Positions 46,947-57,829 of a DNA stretch of 64,000 bases are shown here, in pieces. The notes under the pieces were generated by a model that did not search any database, had not been told where the DNA came from, and saw only the letters and a list, made by a program, of their open reading frames with translations. The DNA comes from Ahaetulla prasina (Eukaryota > Chordata > Lepidosauria > Squamata > Colubridae), in assembly GCF_028640845.1 (NCBI RefSeq), contig NC_080539.1, positions 107,744,054 to 107,808,053 on the forward strand, written 5' to 3'. The first letter of the stretch is position 1. The number at the start of each line of letters is the position of its first letter. Both the position numbers and the translations under genes were made by a program.

Positions 46947-47935
46947 TCCATGTAGATGCCGTTCCATTAAGGACTGCATATTGAGTGCAGCTGGTCAGAC
47001 AGTTATGAATCCATCTGGTGGTGATGCTGTCTAACCCACAATTTTATATCTTATTAAGTATTATGTTGTGGTCAACTTTATCAAATCCCTTTCTGAAGTC
47101 CAAGTAAATTATATCTACAGGATTTTTCTGGTCCACTAATTTTATTACTCTGGCAAAGAATGCAGTAAGATTTGTCTAGCACGGTCTGTTTTTGACAAAT
47201 TCATGTTAGCTTGTGCTTATAACTTTGTCTCTAGGTGTTCACAAATTTGTTGCTTGATTATCTTTTCCAGAATCTTTCCAAGTATTGATGTCAGGCTGAT
47301 AGGTCTGTAATTTCCTGAATCCATCCCCCCTCTTTTTTTTTATGAAGATGGGAACTACATCAGCCCTTTTCCAGCCCTCTGGTAGTTCCCTGGTGCTCCA
47401 GGATCTTTGAAAGATATGGTTCAGTGGTTCTGAGATCTCAACTGCCAATTCCTTCAGAACCTTGGGATGTAATCCATCTGGTCCTGATGATTTGAACTTG
47501 TCTAGAGTGGATAGATGTTCTCCCCTCTAATTTTCTTGCTTATTTTGACTTGCATTCCTAATCTGCATTTTACAGTTGGTTTTTTTTTTTGAAAGGTTGG
47601 TCTGTTTTTTCCTTTAGTGTAATGATATATGAAAAAAAATGAGTTAAGCAGTTCTGCTTTCTCCCTGCTGCTCATCATCATCTGCCATTTTCTCCCATTA
47701 ATAGACAACCATTTTCTTTTCTTGATCTTATTTTTTTACACATTGAAAGAAATTTTTTTGTTATTTTTGACTTTTGTGGCAAGCCTCAGTTCATTTTGGG
47801 CCTTAGCTTTCCTGATTTCATCATTGCAAGTTCGGACTTATTTGCTCATATTCTTCCTTAGTTAAGTACCCTCTTTCCACTTTTTATACTTGTCTTTTTT
47901 ATCTTTCAGTTTATTATATTTCAGTTGTTAGAGCA
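46947..47935 (-). pseudogene. CR1 reverse transcriptase, antisense, decayed
   Basis: The minus strand encodes EISEPLNHIFQRSWSTRELP, EGWKRADVVP and, further on, VDIIYLDFRKGFDKVDH. Stops and small indels break the frame. Its 5' (endonuclease) part is displaced to 51834-52500 by the L3-like insertion, the 528-bp duplication and the Gypsy element. Confidence 0.8.
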
Positions 47936-47947
47936 CTGCATACCAAA

Positions 47948-48475
47948 ACAACTAGACACAAGAACAGTTTTTTCCCAAATGCCATCACATAAACAAATAA
48001 TTCCCTCAACACTGTCAAACTACTTACTAAATCTGCAGTAACAGTAGTCACTAATCTTCTCATAGTTACCTCACCCATTTCCTTCCACTTATGACTGTAT
48101 GACTGTAACTTTGTTGCTTGTATCCTTATGATTTATATTGATATTGATTGTTTCCTGATTGCTTATTTGTACCCTATGACTACCATTAAGTGTTGTACCT
48201 AAGTGTATTGATTCTTGATGAACATATCTTTTCTTTTATTTACACTGAGAGCATATGCACCAAGACAAATTGCTTGGGTAGCCAATCATACTTCGCCAAT
48301 AAAAAATAATTCTAATTCAGTTTATTAGAGTGTTCTGGTTTCTTCTGAGATCTCTTTATTTTCCCCCTTCGTTGGAATTGTGCTAGACTGAGCTTTTATA
48401 TCACTTTTCAAAATTTCCCAAGCTTCTTGTTTTCCACCTGAGGATTGTCATCCATGGAATCTTTCTCAAGCTCTA
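47948..48475 (+). repeat. 528-bp direct repeat, left copy (with L3-like 3' end)
   Basis: Contains an L3-like tail (47948-48312: 'aagtgttgtacctaagtg', 'tgcaccaagacaaattgc', 'cttcgccaataaa') and 163 bp of the sequence to its right. Repeated at 51306-51833 with no indels and only about five substitutions seen. Confidence 0.92.
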
Positions 48476-49150
48476 CATGGCTATGCGGCCAGAGGATTTC
48501 CCAGACGACCGGGCTAAGGTGGCCTTCGTGATTAACCTTCTTTCCGGCTCGGCTGCTCGATGGGCCACACCCCTCTTGCTCCAGGATAGCCCCCTGCTGG
48601 TGGACCAACAGCGTTTTTGGCAGCACCTGCGCACCATGTACGAGGACCCAGTTCGAATGCTGACGGCAACCAGGCGCCTTAAGGAACTCTGTCAAGGGAA
48701 ACTCCCCCTGCAGGAGTACATCGCCGAATTTCGTCTTTTGTGCCAGGACTCTGACTGGAATGATACAGCGCTGGTGGACGCGTTCCAGGAGGGACTCTCA
48801 GAGGAATTGCAAGATGAGTTGGCCCGGATGGAGGCGCCGCGGACCCTCGACAACTTGGTCCCCCTTTGTCTCTGACTCGATGCCCATCTGCAACGGCGAC
48901 CGTCACGTCGCACCCCCCCGGGACCCGCCGTCGACATCTGCACCCCCACTTCCTGCACCACCAGCACCCCGGGTCGCCCCACGTTTTGTAACCGCTGCGG
49001 AAGAGCCCATGGAGTTGGGAGCGGTCAGACCTCGCCTGACAGCCCAGGAGCGGATCCGGAGGCGCCAAGGAGGATTGTGCCTGTACTGTGGAGAGCCCGG
49101 CCACTTCGCCGCTTCTTGCCCCAGAAAGCGAAGTGGGGCACGCACGCCGG
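48476..49150 (+). pseudogene. Ty3/Gypsy gag remnant with zinc knuckle
   Basis: Starts abruptly inside gag. RPEDFPDDRAKVAFVINLLS, GSAARWATPLL, RFWQHLRTMYEDP and LKELCQGKLPLQEYIAEFRL are the gag (capsid-like) domain of chromodomain Ty3/Gypsy elements related to the sushi group. A frameshift near 48870 moves the rest to another frame, which ends with a CCHC knuckle (CLYCGEPGHFAASC, 49078-49120). No 5' LTR or gag start. Confidence 0.85.
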
Positions 49151-49183
49151 TCCCCAAATCACAACGTGACCAATCGGGAAACT

Positions 49184-49240
49184 TCCCCCCGGTTTACGCC
49201 AATTGCCTGACCTTCGGACCTTCCGCCGGGAACTGAAGTA
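49184..49240 (+). mobile_element. L2-derived 55-bp insert between gag and integrase
   Basis: The sense reading LPPGLRQLPDLRTFRRELK equals the L2 ORF2 end seen at 20227-20283 (LPPGLRQIPDLRTFCRELK). At DNA level about 48 of 56 bases agree by eye. It stands exactly where protease, RT and RNase H should be, and it is in frame with the integrase part that follows. Confidence 0.8.
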
Positions 49241-50757
49241 CCTCTGCGCCAAGGACCCCCTTCCTCCACGGACAGTGCTGCCGGCAGAAGCCTTGGCCGC
49301 AGCACGGGAGCCAGTGGACTTGCGGGCCCAGGTGCGAGAGGCACAGCGCCAGGACGCCTGGTCGCAGCAAAGGAGAGCGGAGGTGGGCCCCGCATCTCCT
49401 TGGACCTTGGAGGAGGACTTACTCAAGTTTCGGGGGCGATTATATGTGCCCACAGGACCACTCCGAGCCCTCGTCATGACCCAGTGCCACGACAACCCTG
49501 CAGCAGGACATTTTGGGTTCTTCAAGACCCTCCACCTGGTGACACGGACCTTTTGGTGGCCCCGAGTGCGGCATGATATACATGCCTACGTGACATCCTG
49601 CGTACCGTGCCGGCAAGCCAAGACCGCCACGGGGCACCTCCGGGCTCCTCCAGCCCTTGCCGACACCCGACAGACCCTGGGGGGCGATCTCTATGGACTT
49701 CCTGACAGACCTGCCGCCGTCCTCTGGGTTCACCACGGTGCTGGTGGTGGTGGACATGCTCACCAAGATGGCACACTTCATCCCATGCCGCGGACTGCCC
49801 ACAGCCGCAAAAACGGCCCGTCTCTTTCTGCAGCACATCTTCCGCCTCCATGGTCTACGGACAGGGTGGTTCGGGACCGCGGAGTCCAGTTCACAGCCCG
49901 CTTCTGGAAGAGCCTGATGGCCGCATTGGAGGTGCAGGTGTGTCTGTCGTCATCGCACCATCCGGAGACCGACGGGGGTACAGAGAAGGTCATCGGTATA
50001 CTGGAACAGTATCTCCGTTGCTTCATCAACCAGCAACAGGACAACTGGGCCGATTACCAGTCCCTGGCGGAGTTTGCTTTTAACAACTCTCAGCACACCT
50101 CTACTCAGATGACCCTGTTCTTTGCCAATGTGGGGTACCATCCGCAGCTCTTCCTCTGGCACCACGGACTCTCCTGTTCCCGAACGCAGACCTTCCTGAC
50201 GGAATTGCATGCGGTCCAACAGTTGGTACGTCAGCAGCTGAATCGGGCAAGGAGGACTACAAGCGGTCCGCTGACCGCTCCCGACGGGCAACGCCCCGCT
50301 GGCAGTTGGAGACCGGGTGTGGCTCTCCACCAAACACCTCCCGTCCGACCGCCCGGTAAAGTTGGACCACCGATTCATCGGCCCGTTCCCTGTCGAGGCA
50401 GTCATCAACCCGGTAGCCTACCGACTGACCCTGCCACGATCCATGCGGATCCACCCGTTTTCACGGTCCCTTCTGGTTCCTGAGGCCACACGAGTCCCCT
50501 TCGGTGCCCAACAGCACCTGTCACTGTCGCCGAGGGCGGATCGGAGGAATCTGAAGTCCACAGCGTCTGAGACTCCCGCTGGCTGAAGGGTCGTTTCCAA
50601 TATTTGATCGCGTGGAAGGGATACGGGACTGATTTCTCCTGGGTAGGTGCCTCCGGCGTTCATGCCCCTGACCTGGTGCAGGCCTTCCATGAGCAGAACC
50701 CAGCCCGACCGCACCCCGATCGTCAGCCCCAGGGGGAGGGCCCTGCGGTGAGGATAG
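49241..50757 (+). pseudogene. Ty3/Gypsy integrase and chromodomain remnant
   Basis: Order: integrase zinc-binding region (HDNPAAGHFGFFKTLHL, then CVPCRQAK, 49490-49620), catalytic core pieces [14 protein letters not shown] (49746 on) and [12 protein letters not shown] (49873 on), then HHPETDGGTEKVIGILEQYL, a GPY/F-type [12 protein letters not shown] (50360 on) and a chromodomain-like FQYLIAWKGYGTDFSWV (about 50595-50650). The first core aspartate lies in a different frame from the second and the glutamate, so indels have broken it. RT is absent. Confidence 0.88.
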
Positions 50758-51305
50758 TGTTGTGACCCAGGTTCCTGGACCCGGACTCCTGGACTCGGAT
50801 GATTCAGAAAGTGAGGAGAAGACCTGGCCAGCCCTGCTTCTCTTGAGCCCTTTCCTCCTGGCACCCACTCAAAGGGAGGAGGAGGGGCCGGCAAAGCCTG
50901 ATTCCATGGAGCCTTCTTCTGATTTGGCAACGCCCCAAGAGCAGTTTTGGAGTGATGCAAGGTTACGTAGACGTGATCGGCGTGCGCAGCAGCGGAAGAG
51001 TTGGGACAAAGCCAAGTCATAATTGTCATGCAGTGACATCTGCAGAGACTATAAATAGGAGGCGGGACTTCCTGGTTTTTTGTCTTGGACAAAATAATGA
51101 ATTTGGGCGGGCAATCTGTATCAACGGAGGGAAGAATATATTCGTGAGTAATTCTGGCCTTATCTGTAATTTCCTTGTTATCTCCAGAAACTTGGCAGGC
51201 CCGTGGGTAGACGTAGCCAGGACATTTATATATATGTAAATAAATCAGAAAAGGAGGCGTCTGACTGACTCTTTGCTGGGAGTATTGGGGGAAGGGAAAC
51301 AGAAC
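50758..51305 (+). mobile_element. 3' LTR of the Gypsy element
   Basis: Starts TGTTGTGACCCAGG directly after the chromodomain region. Has a TATA-like ACTATAAATAGG (about 51048), an AATAAA-type signal (51238) and ends near GAAACAGAACACAAC. The last bases (ACAAC) overlap the beginning of the right 528-bp repeat, so the exact end is ambiguous. No matching 5' LTR in the window. Confidence 0.8.
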
Positions 51306-51833
51306 ACAACTAGACACAAGAACAGTTTTTTCCCAAACGCCATCACATAAACAAATAATTCCCTCAACACTGTCAAACTACTTACTAAATCTGCACTAAG
51401 AGTAGTCACTAATCTTCTCATAGTTACCTCACCCATTTCCTTCCACTTATGACTGTATGACTGTAACTTTGTTGCTTGCATCCTTATGATTTATATTGAT
51501 ATTGATTGTTTCCTGATTGCTTATTTGTACCCTATGACTACCATTAAGTGTTGTACCTAAGTGTATTAATTCTTGATGAACATATCTTTTCTTTTATTTA
51601 CACTGAGAGCATATGCACCAAGACAAATTGCTTGGGTAGCCAATCATACTTCGCCAATAAAAAATAATTCTAATTCAGTTTATTAGAGTGTTCTGGTTTC
51701 TTCTGAGATCTCTTTATTTTCCCCCTTCGTTGGAATTGTGCTAGACTGAGCTTTTATATCACTTTTCAAAATTTCCCAAGCTTCTTGTTTTCCACCTGAG
51801 GATTGTCATCCATGGAATCTTTCTCAAGCTCTA
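51306..51833 (+). repeat. 528-bp direct repeat, right copy
   Basis: Same length as 47948-48475. After it, the antisense CR1 resumes ('agtttattgaaatcagc'), whereas after the left copy Gypsy gag starts. Confidence 0.92.
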
Positions 51834-52500
51834 AGTTTATTGAAATCAGCTCTTGAAATCCAAGACTTTGTTTTGACTTTGTTCTGAGCTTGCATAATGT
51901 TAAATTTCAATATTGCATAGTCACTCCCCCCACCCCCGTACCCCCATGGTTCCTGTTACTTCAATGCTTTCTAGCATTTCATCTCTGCTAGTAAGAATTA
52001 AGTCCGGTATGGCTGACCCCCTAGTCCCCTTCTCTACATTGCAGGAGATAAAGTTGTCTGCTAAGTTTGTCAGGAATTTGTTTGATCTTCCATTAGGTGC
52101 AGAGTTTGTCTCCTAGTTGATGTCAGGATAAAGTCCCCCAATAGTGTTGTGGTGTGCTTCCTACATACCTTAGTTAACTGACTAGCAAAAAATTCATCTA
52201 TTTCTTCTGTTTGGTTGGATAACCTGTAGTATACACATATGGCAATGTCATTCTTTTTTATATTGATCCAAATTAATTCAGGATGGTTTTCATCATTGTT
52301 CTGTTGTATTTCTGTAGAGATATACTCATTTCTTATATATAGCGCCACTCCATCTCCTCTTTTATTAGGTCTGTTTCTTTTAAACAATTTAAATCCCTCT
52401 AGCTGTATATTCTGGAAACAGATAAAACCTTTTAGTAGCCATTTTAATAGCCATTTTAATTCTGATCTATACTTGTTGCCACCTTTTTCATGCAATAAAC
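51834..52500 (-). pseudogene. CR1 endonuclease remnant
   Basis: Minus-strand reading: GFKLFKRNRPNKRGDGVALY, then ELIWINIKKNDIAICVYYRL and TTTLLGDFILTS, the CR1 APE-type endonuclease order. Same orientation as the CR1 RT at 46947, and probably the same insertion before it was split. Confidence 0.8.
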
Positions 52501-53734
52501 CTTAACTACTGCTAGCCAACAGGTGCATATGAATAGGTCTGCCATAATCTCAGATAAAATTGGTTTCCTTTGCTATTACAATCAAGCAAGTGGAACAAGG
52601 GGAACCTTCAATATCCTATGGGAACTGAGCAGAGGAAAGAAGCTTGCTATATAATCAAGAAAGCACATTGTGCCATCATTATCATCATTCTCCAGAGCTA
52701 TGCATTTTATGAGTTACGTATGCAAGTTACAGTGAAGGTCAATTTCTTAAAGATTCCAATCTACTGTAAGAACAAGAATAAAATATTAAGAAAATGTGGG
52801 AATGCAGAAGTGCCGTTTTGTTAAGGTAAGTTATTCTGCGGCTGCATAAAGAGTTTAGCTATAAGGTGAATTAACTGTTCAAGTCACAGCAAGTCTCATC
52901 ACTTTATGCAATCCTAAGCATTATTTTGGAAAAGCAATTCTAGCTGAATTTAGTAAGACTGTATGTTTTAGGATCCGGCTGCCAGACTTACCCAATGAGT
53001 CAGCAACAACAGAAAGTTTTTATTTATAACAAAATCCATCATTATAATAGCCAGTATGAGATAAGGAGAAAGGATTTGTCCATTCAGAGAATGCATCCAA
53101 TGGTACATTAATATAGCATGAAGTGTAGATGTGCATACAAATACCAAGAGATTCTTATCAGGAAGAGCAAAGCAAAGATTATTTTGAATAGAAAGTTTTG
53201 ATTTCACTGCAGCACTATTCCCTATGGTAGTAATTTACTCTCTCTCTTGGAAGCATAATCCTAAATCATTCTCCTAAGTAATTCTGCCCCAAACATCTAA
53301 AAATATACTTACAGTCATGCTGCCAATACACAAAAGCTCATCTTCTCCCCTCACACTAACAGACAAAGCCATTATTTTTCTCCCTCTGGATTAGCCATCC
53401 GCTCCCCCATTTTTCTTTTACCTATACACACTCATCCATTTACAAATGCACATCTACAGAGTTCCATAATGTATCACTCAAACCCATTGCTCCCATGCCT
53501 TCCAAAAGTAGCTCCCTAACAGAAACCCAGAAATAGTGTTTTCCTTTTCTTTCCCTTTCCTTCCCTTTCTTCTATTCTTTCTTCCCTTCATTAAAGAATA
53601 ACCATAAGGATGTGTGGAGCCCCAAGAACACTCAGTGGGGAAAAAAGAACAATTTGCCAGTTCCCCACTTAATGAGGGCGGTGACAGCAATTCTTAAGTT
53701 CAAGCTTTAAAGAGTCAGATGACACCTTTGTAGG
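52501..53734. other. LAMA2 intron 1, nothing recognised
   Basis: Unassigned DNA; a pyrimidine-rich stretch at 53541-53590. Confidence 0.4.
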
Positions 53735-53972
53735 AATAGCAGTAGCAATAGCAATAGCACTTAGTTTTGTATATTGCTTCACAGTGTTATACGGCCCTTT
53801 CTAAGCATTTTACAGAGTCAGCATAATGCCCCCAACAACCTGGGTCCTCCTTTTACCGACCTTAGAAGGATGGAAGGCCGAGTCAAACTTGAACTGGTCA
53901 GGATTGAACTGCTGGCAGTCAGCAGAATTAGTCTGCAATAGTACATTCTAACCACTGCACCACCATGGCTCT
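53735..53972 (-). mobile_element. tRNA-derived SINE (MIR-like)
   Basis: Best preserved of the three copies. Minus strand: A box TGGTGCAGTGGTTAGAATG, B-box-like AGTTCAATCCTG, body 'ggtaaaaggaggacccagg', tail (GCTATT)n. The ends are close to the 22003 copy. Confidence 0.88.
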
Positions 53973-56320
53973 TCTTAATAAGTCTTGCAGGACTGCAGTG
54001 ATGCCCACGAGCAAGCACAGAAAGTGTAGGGTTATAGGCTGAATTTAGTGCTGGTTTTGCCTTAGTTTTGCCTTAGTGAGTTGCTTTCCATCTCATGGAA
54101 ATTGTGGCAATTTGCCTCCTAAATCCCAGTCATCTGAAAGCCATTTCTGACAGCATATAGAGTCTGTGAAGCAGATTGAGAAATGGTGCTAGATCTCTGT
54201 ATGTCAGCCTTTTGAAGTAGGCCTGGCCAAGAAACGAATTCCATTGTGTTGTCGCAGAATCTTGAAAGCCCTACACAAGATTCTCTCTCTTCCCTCTTAT
54301 ACCAAAGCATCAAGTCCAGGCAATCTTGATTTTCTTCTGCTCCCTCCTCCCTTCCCAGGCACAAACAGATGTTTCTATGATAGCTGTTAAATACCTTTTT
54401 CAAGGTAATCTCTATACTCCTCTATAGCAAAAATTATGGGTGCATATTTCCAACACATTCAGCAGCATCACTCCAAGCATCCTTAATCTACTTGCTAAAT
54501 TAAGTATGCATACAGTGATGCAAAGTCTGTCATTCTGTATTTACTGCTATTGATATCCATCTGTCTTCCTTTAATGAGGTACCTAGAATTGGAACAGCTG
54601 GCTGAGCATGTATAAGTTCACCGTTCTGAAATCTGACCTTAGGCTTTCGTTACAGGATTGATTGTCTTATTCAGGGCTGATTGTTTATATAGTAAATAAA
54701 CAGCTTTAGGTCCAATAATTTGACTAGATCAAAAGCTTTCAGATTTTTGCAGGTCATGAATCTGTCAGCTAAAGATATTCTTTCCAGAAACCCTGGTCAA
54801 CAGGTAAAACTCTAGTGATAGGAAACTGTGTTCAGGTAAAGGGATTTTCACTTGCCCTTAAATCTTTTTAAGGAATCTTAGGGGATCCCCAGAACACTGT
54901 TTGAAAAACCCAAAGCTACATGTCCAGCTAGGTCTTTGATAATTTAGACTCACTCCTTTATGCAAAAAAAACTCCCAAACTTTGATACCTTCATCTTCTT
55001 GCAGCAGATGGGAAACATAGATCACCACCAGCTGAAATTTCATCTGTGAAAATACCCATTTCTTTTTGAAGTGCTGAGACCAGCTAGCAGTGCCGTCTCT
55101 GTTGTGCCCCAGGCAGTCTGTTCTTCAATATATTTTACCCCCATTCCCTGGAAAAGGTTACACAACTTGCTGCTCTTTCCATGTGACTTTTTTTAAAATC
55201 CCTAAGATGTCCTAGAAAGATTTCTTGCCTGTCCTTATTGATTTGTTCCATCGGTCATCTATAGCATTACACAGCTGCCACTATCTATGTTCCATTTTAT
55301 CCATTTCTAATTGCAACAGTCTCAAGCCTAATTTAATGGCTTCAGTTAAATCTTTTCTCCAGAAACACAATAATTTTGTAAATATGGAGTGTGCCTGTTT
55401 AATATAGGACAGCTGAGTTGTCCTATATTATATTACTTTGTTCCTACTGAGGAACAAAATTTTCAGAGGACTATATTCCCTAATTTTTTCATTCATAATA
55501 TTCCCTAAAATAGTGGAACATTCCAACAATTTTCCCCATCCCTACTTAGCAGAGTATAATTTTTGCATATGTAAAAACCATGTGTATTTTAACTGACTGC
55601 AAATTCTCATTTTTGTAATGATTTCAAATAAAACAAAATGGCAAGTACATTGAGCTTATATGGCTGAGATAAATCTATGATCTATTCCTGTGTTTGGTCC
55701 AAGTATCAGATAGAAATAACTTTTAAAAAAGATTCTTACAGTAAAATGTATGTATAAGATTTTATATAGTAGGCAGCCATTTATTTTATGGAAGTAGGAA
55801 CCGCTTTTGATGGCTGTTCTCTTTTTGGAAGCCTTTTTCACTGAAATATTTCTCTTAAGGAAGGGGTTGCTTGCATGTGATACAAATTCCATCTCTTGTG
55901 CCCTGGAAATTTAGTCTTGATATCATAGATTTCAGGAAAAGATTTCTTTTTTTCCCCCTTTCTTTCTCCTGATGTAAAAGAGTCAGAGTCTACAAGAAAA
56001 TAAAACAGCCCGCTGCTAGGGGAACAGCGTATTAAAGAAACTACTCTAATCATGGGCAAGAGCAAGACAGTTTCCAACAATCTGAATGTAAAGTAGGGTT
56101 TATGCAAGTAGGGAAGTTTTCATTCTCATTTGGAAAGAACCCAGCTGCTTTCATAATAATGCTGCAAGAATTGAAAGCAGAAGCTTTATTTTAGTATGTG
56201 AGGTGCCAATTCCAACTAGAATGTTTTCGAGTGCCCCTTTTCAATACATTTAAGAAGCCATTAGAAAGAAATATGACTTATGCATTAAAGCATTATTGTG
56301 GCTATTCATATGAAATATAA
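53973..56320. other. LAMA2 intron 1, mostly unassigned
   Basis: No repeat or gene recognised. 56000-56310 is repeat-free and may merit a conservation test. Confidence 0.4.
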
Positions 56321-56322
56321 TA

Positions 56323-56455
56323 CTCTGTTCCCCCCAAAATAAGACAGCTCCTGATAATAAGCCCAATCGGGTTTTTGAGTGCATGGCAATAAGGCCAAGT
56401 GCTTATTTCAGGGTTTAAAAAAATAAGACAGGGTCTTATTTTCACGGAAACATGG
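56323..56455. mobile_element. Short TA-flanked MITE
   Basis: Ends CTCTGTTCCCCCCAAAATAAG and CTTATTTTCACGGAAACATGG are imperfect inverted repeats; TA on both sides (56321-56322 and 56456-56457). The phrase 'aataagacagggtcttatttt' is itself palindromic. Confidence 0.75.
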
Positions 56456-57049
56456 TAGTGGTATGAATGCATATGAAATAGCCATCATTTGGAGTAAAAC
56501 AAAATAACTTTATTTTGCATTTATAATACGCAAGGCCTATTAAACAAAATAAGTGAGTTCACCAAAAAGCATTCCTTTTAAAAAAAAAAAAATTAAATGA
56601 CACATAATGGTATATGAAATAACAATAATGTTCTACCAAAATTAAAACCTCCAAAAAAAAATGTAGAAATTTATATCATGAACAAAACAAGTGAAATATT
56701 TTGATTGGATTAATCTTTTTTCTTGAATTAACTTCTCTTTCTTGAATTAAAAAGGATTCATTCAACTGTAGAAGAAAAACCAGCAACCTACTCAATAAAT
56801 CAAATGCAGATTTATCCTTCCAATACTAACCATATATCTTACAACTTTAGTATAATCAAAGCTTTTGAGTGCACCTCTATATTATAACTGCCTATCTATA
56901 TATCTTGAGAATGAAGATATTGCTAAAAATGAACTAAGCATGCTCCGACTCAGTCAGTTGTCTTCTGGGAGAAAAACTGAATGCATTCTGTGTGGAATTT
57001 ATTCAGACAAAAATTACCACTATATGCCCCTGAATACTTAAGATATGGG

Positions 57050-57440
57050 ATATTCATGTTGCTATCACCAAATTATAAGCACTGTACTGATCCCAAAGGT
57101 CAGATATCCAGATTAAATTTGGCATTTGTATCCTATTTGTATTCCTATTGTAAGCTGTTCTATGCAAGCTGCCTTTTGCAAATGACTGATGGTGATTTTG
57201 TTTATGCTGATGGTGTTCAGGAGGTGCTCCAGAAGTTTTAAAATTGTACCAAAGGTGCCTATTAGTATTGGGATAACCTTTGCTTTCATTTTGCCACAGT
57301 TGTTCTATTTCTATTTGTAGGTCTTTGTATTTTGTGATTTTCTCCATTTCTTTCTCTTCTATTCTGCTGTCTCTAGGTACAGCAACATCCACTGTTGCAT
57401 TACTTATCAACAATTTTTAAGCCTGCTATGCGGCAGGTAC
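57050..57440 (-). pseudogene. Non-LTR retrotransposon C-terminal remnant (possibly R4/Dong-like)
   Basis: Minus-strand ATVDVAVPRDSRIEEKEMEK, ITKYKDLQIEIEQLW, then a frame-shifted tail. This 'DVAVPGD.RI..KE.EK..KY.DL..E' pattern closes some non-LTR ORFs of the R4/Dong type as I remember it. Clade assignment uncertain. Confidence 0.5.
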
Positions 57441-57829
57441 TTTTCTGCTTGAAATTATGATTGTGATTCCTCACCCCAAACAGACAGATATTGTAACCTC
57501 TCCCAGTGTCTTCATAGAAATGTTAAATGATAAAGGGGATAGTTCAGCCCTGCAGTAACCTAGCAGGATCACCCGCCAGTTTGACTGCTTCTCCATCACT
57601 ACCTGTTCCTACTAAAGTAGGAGCCAAATTACTGCAGATAGGTGCTTCCAATTTGCAACACTTGCAATAAGATATTTAGTATGTTTATCATTACTGGGAG
57701 ATTAATAAGACCTAAAAGAACCTGCAGTATGGTCATTCTCAAAGCCTTAGCACAGGTCATCCACCAGGAAAATCAATCTCTTTCCATCTCATGCCTGGAT
57801 CTAAACCCTAATTACAAAGTATCTAGATT

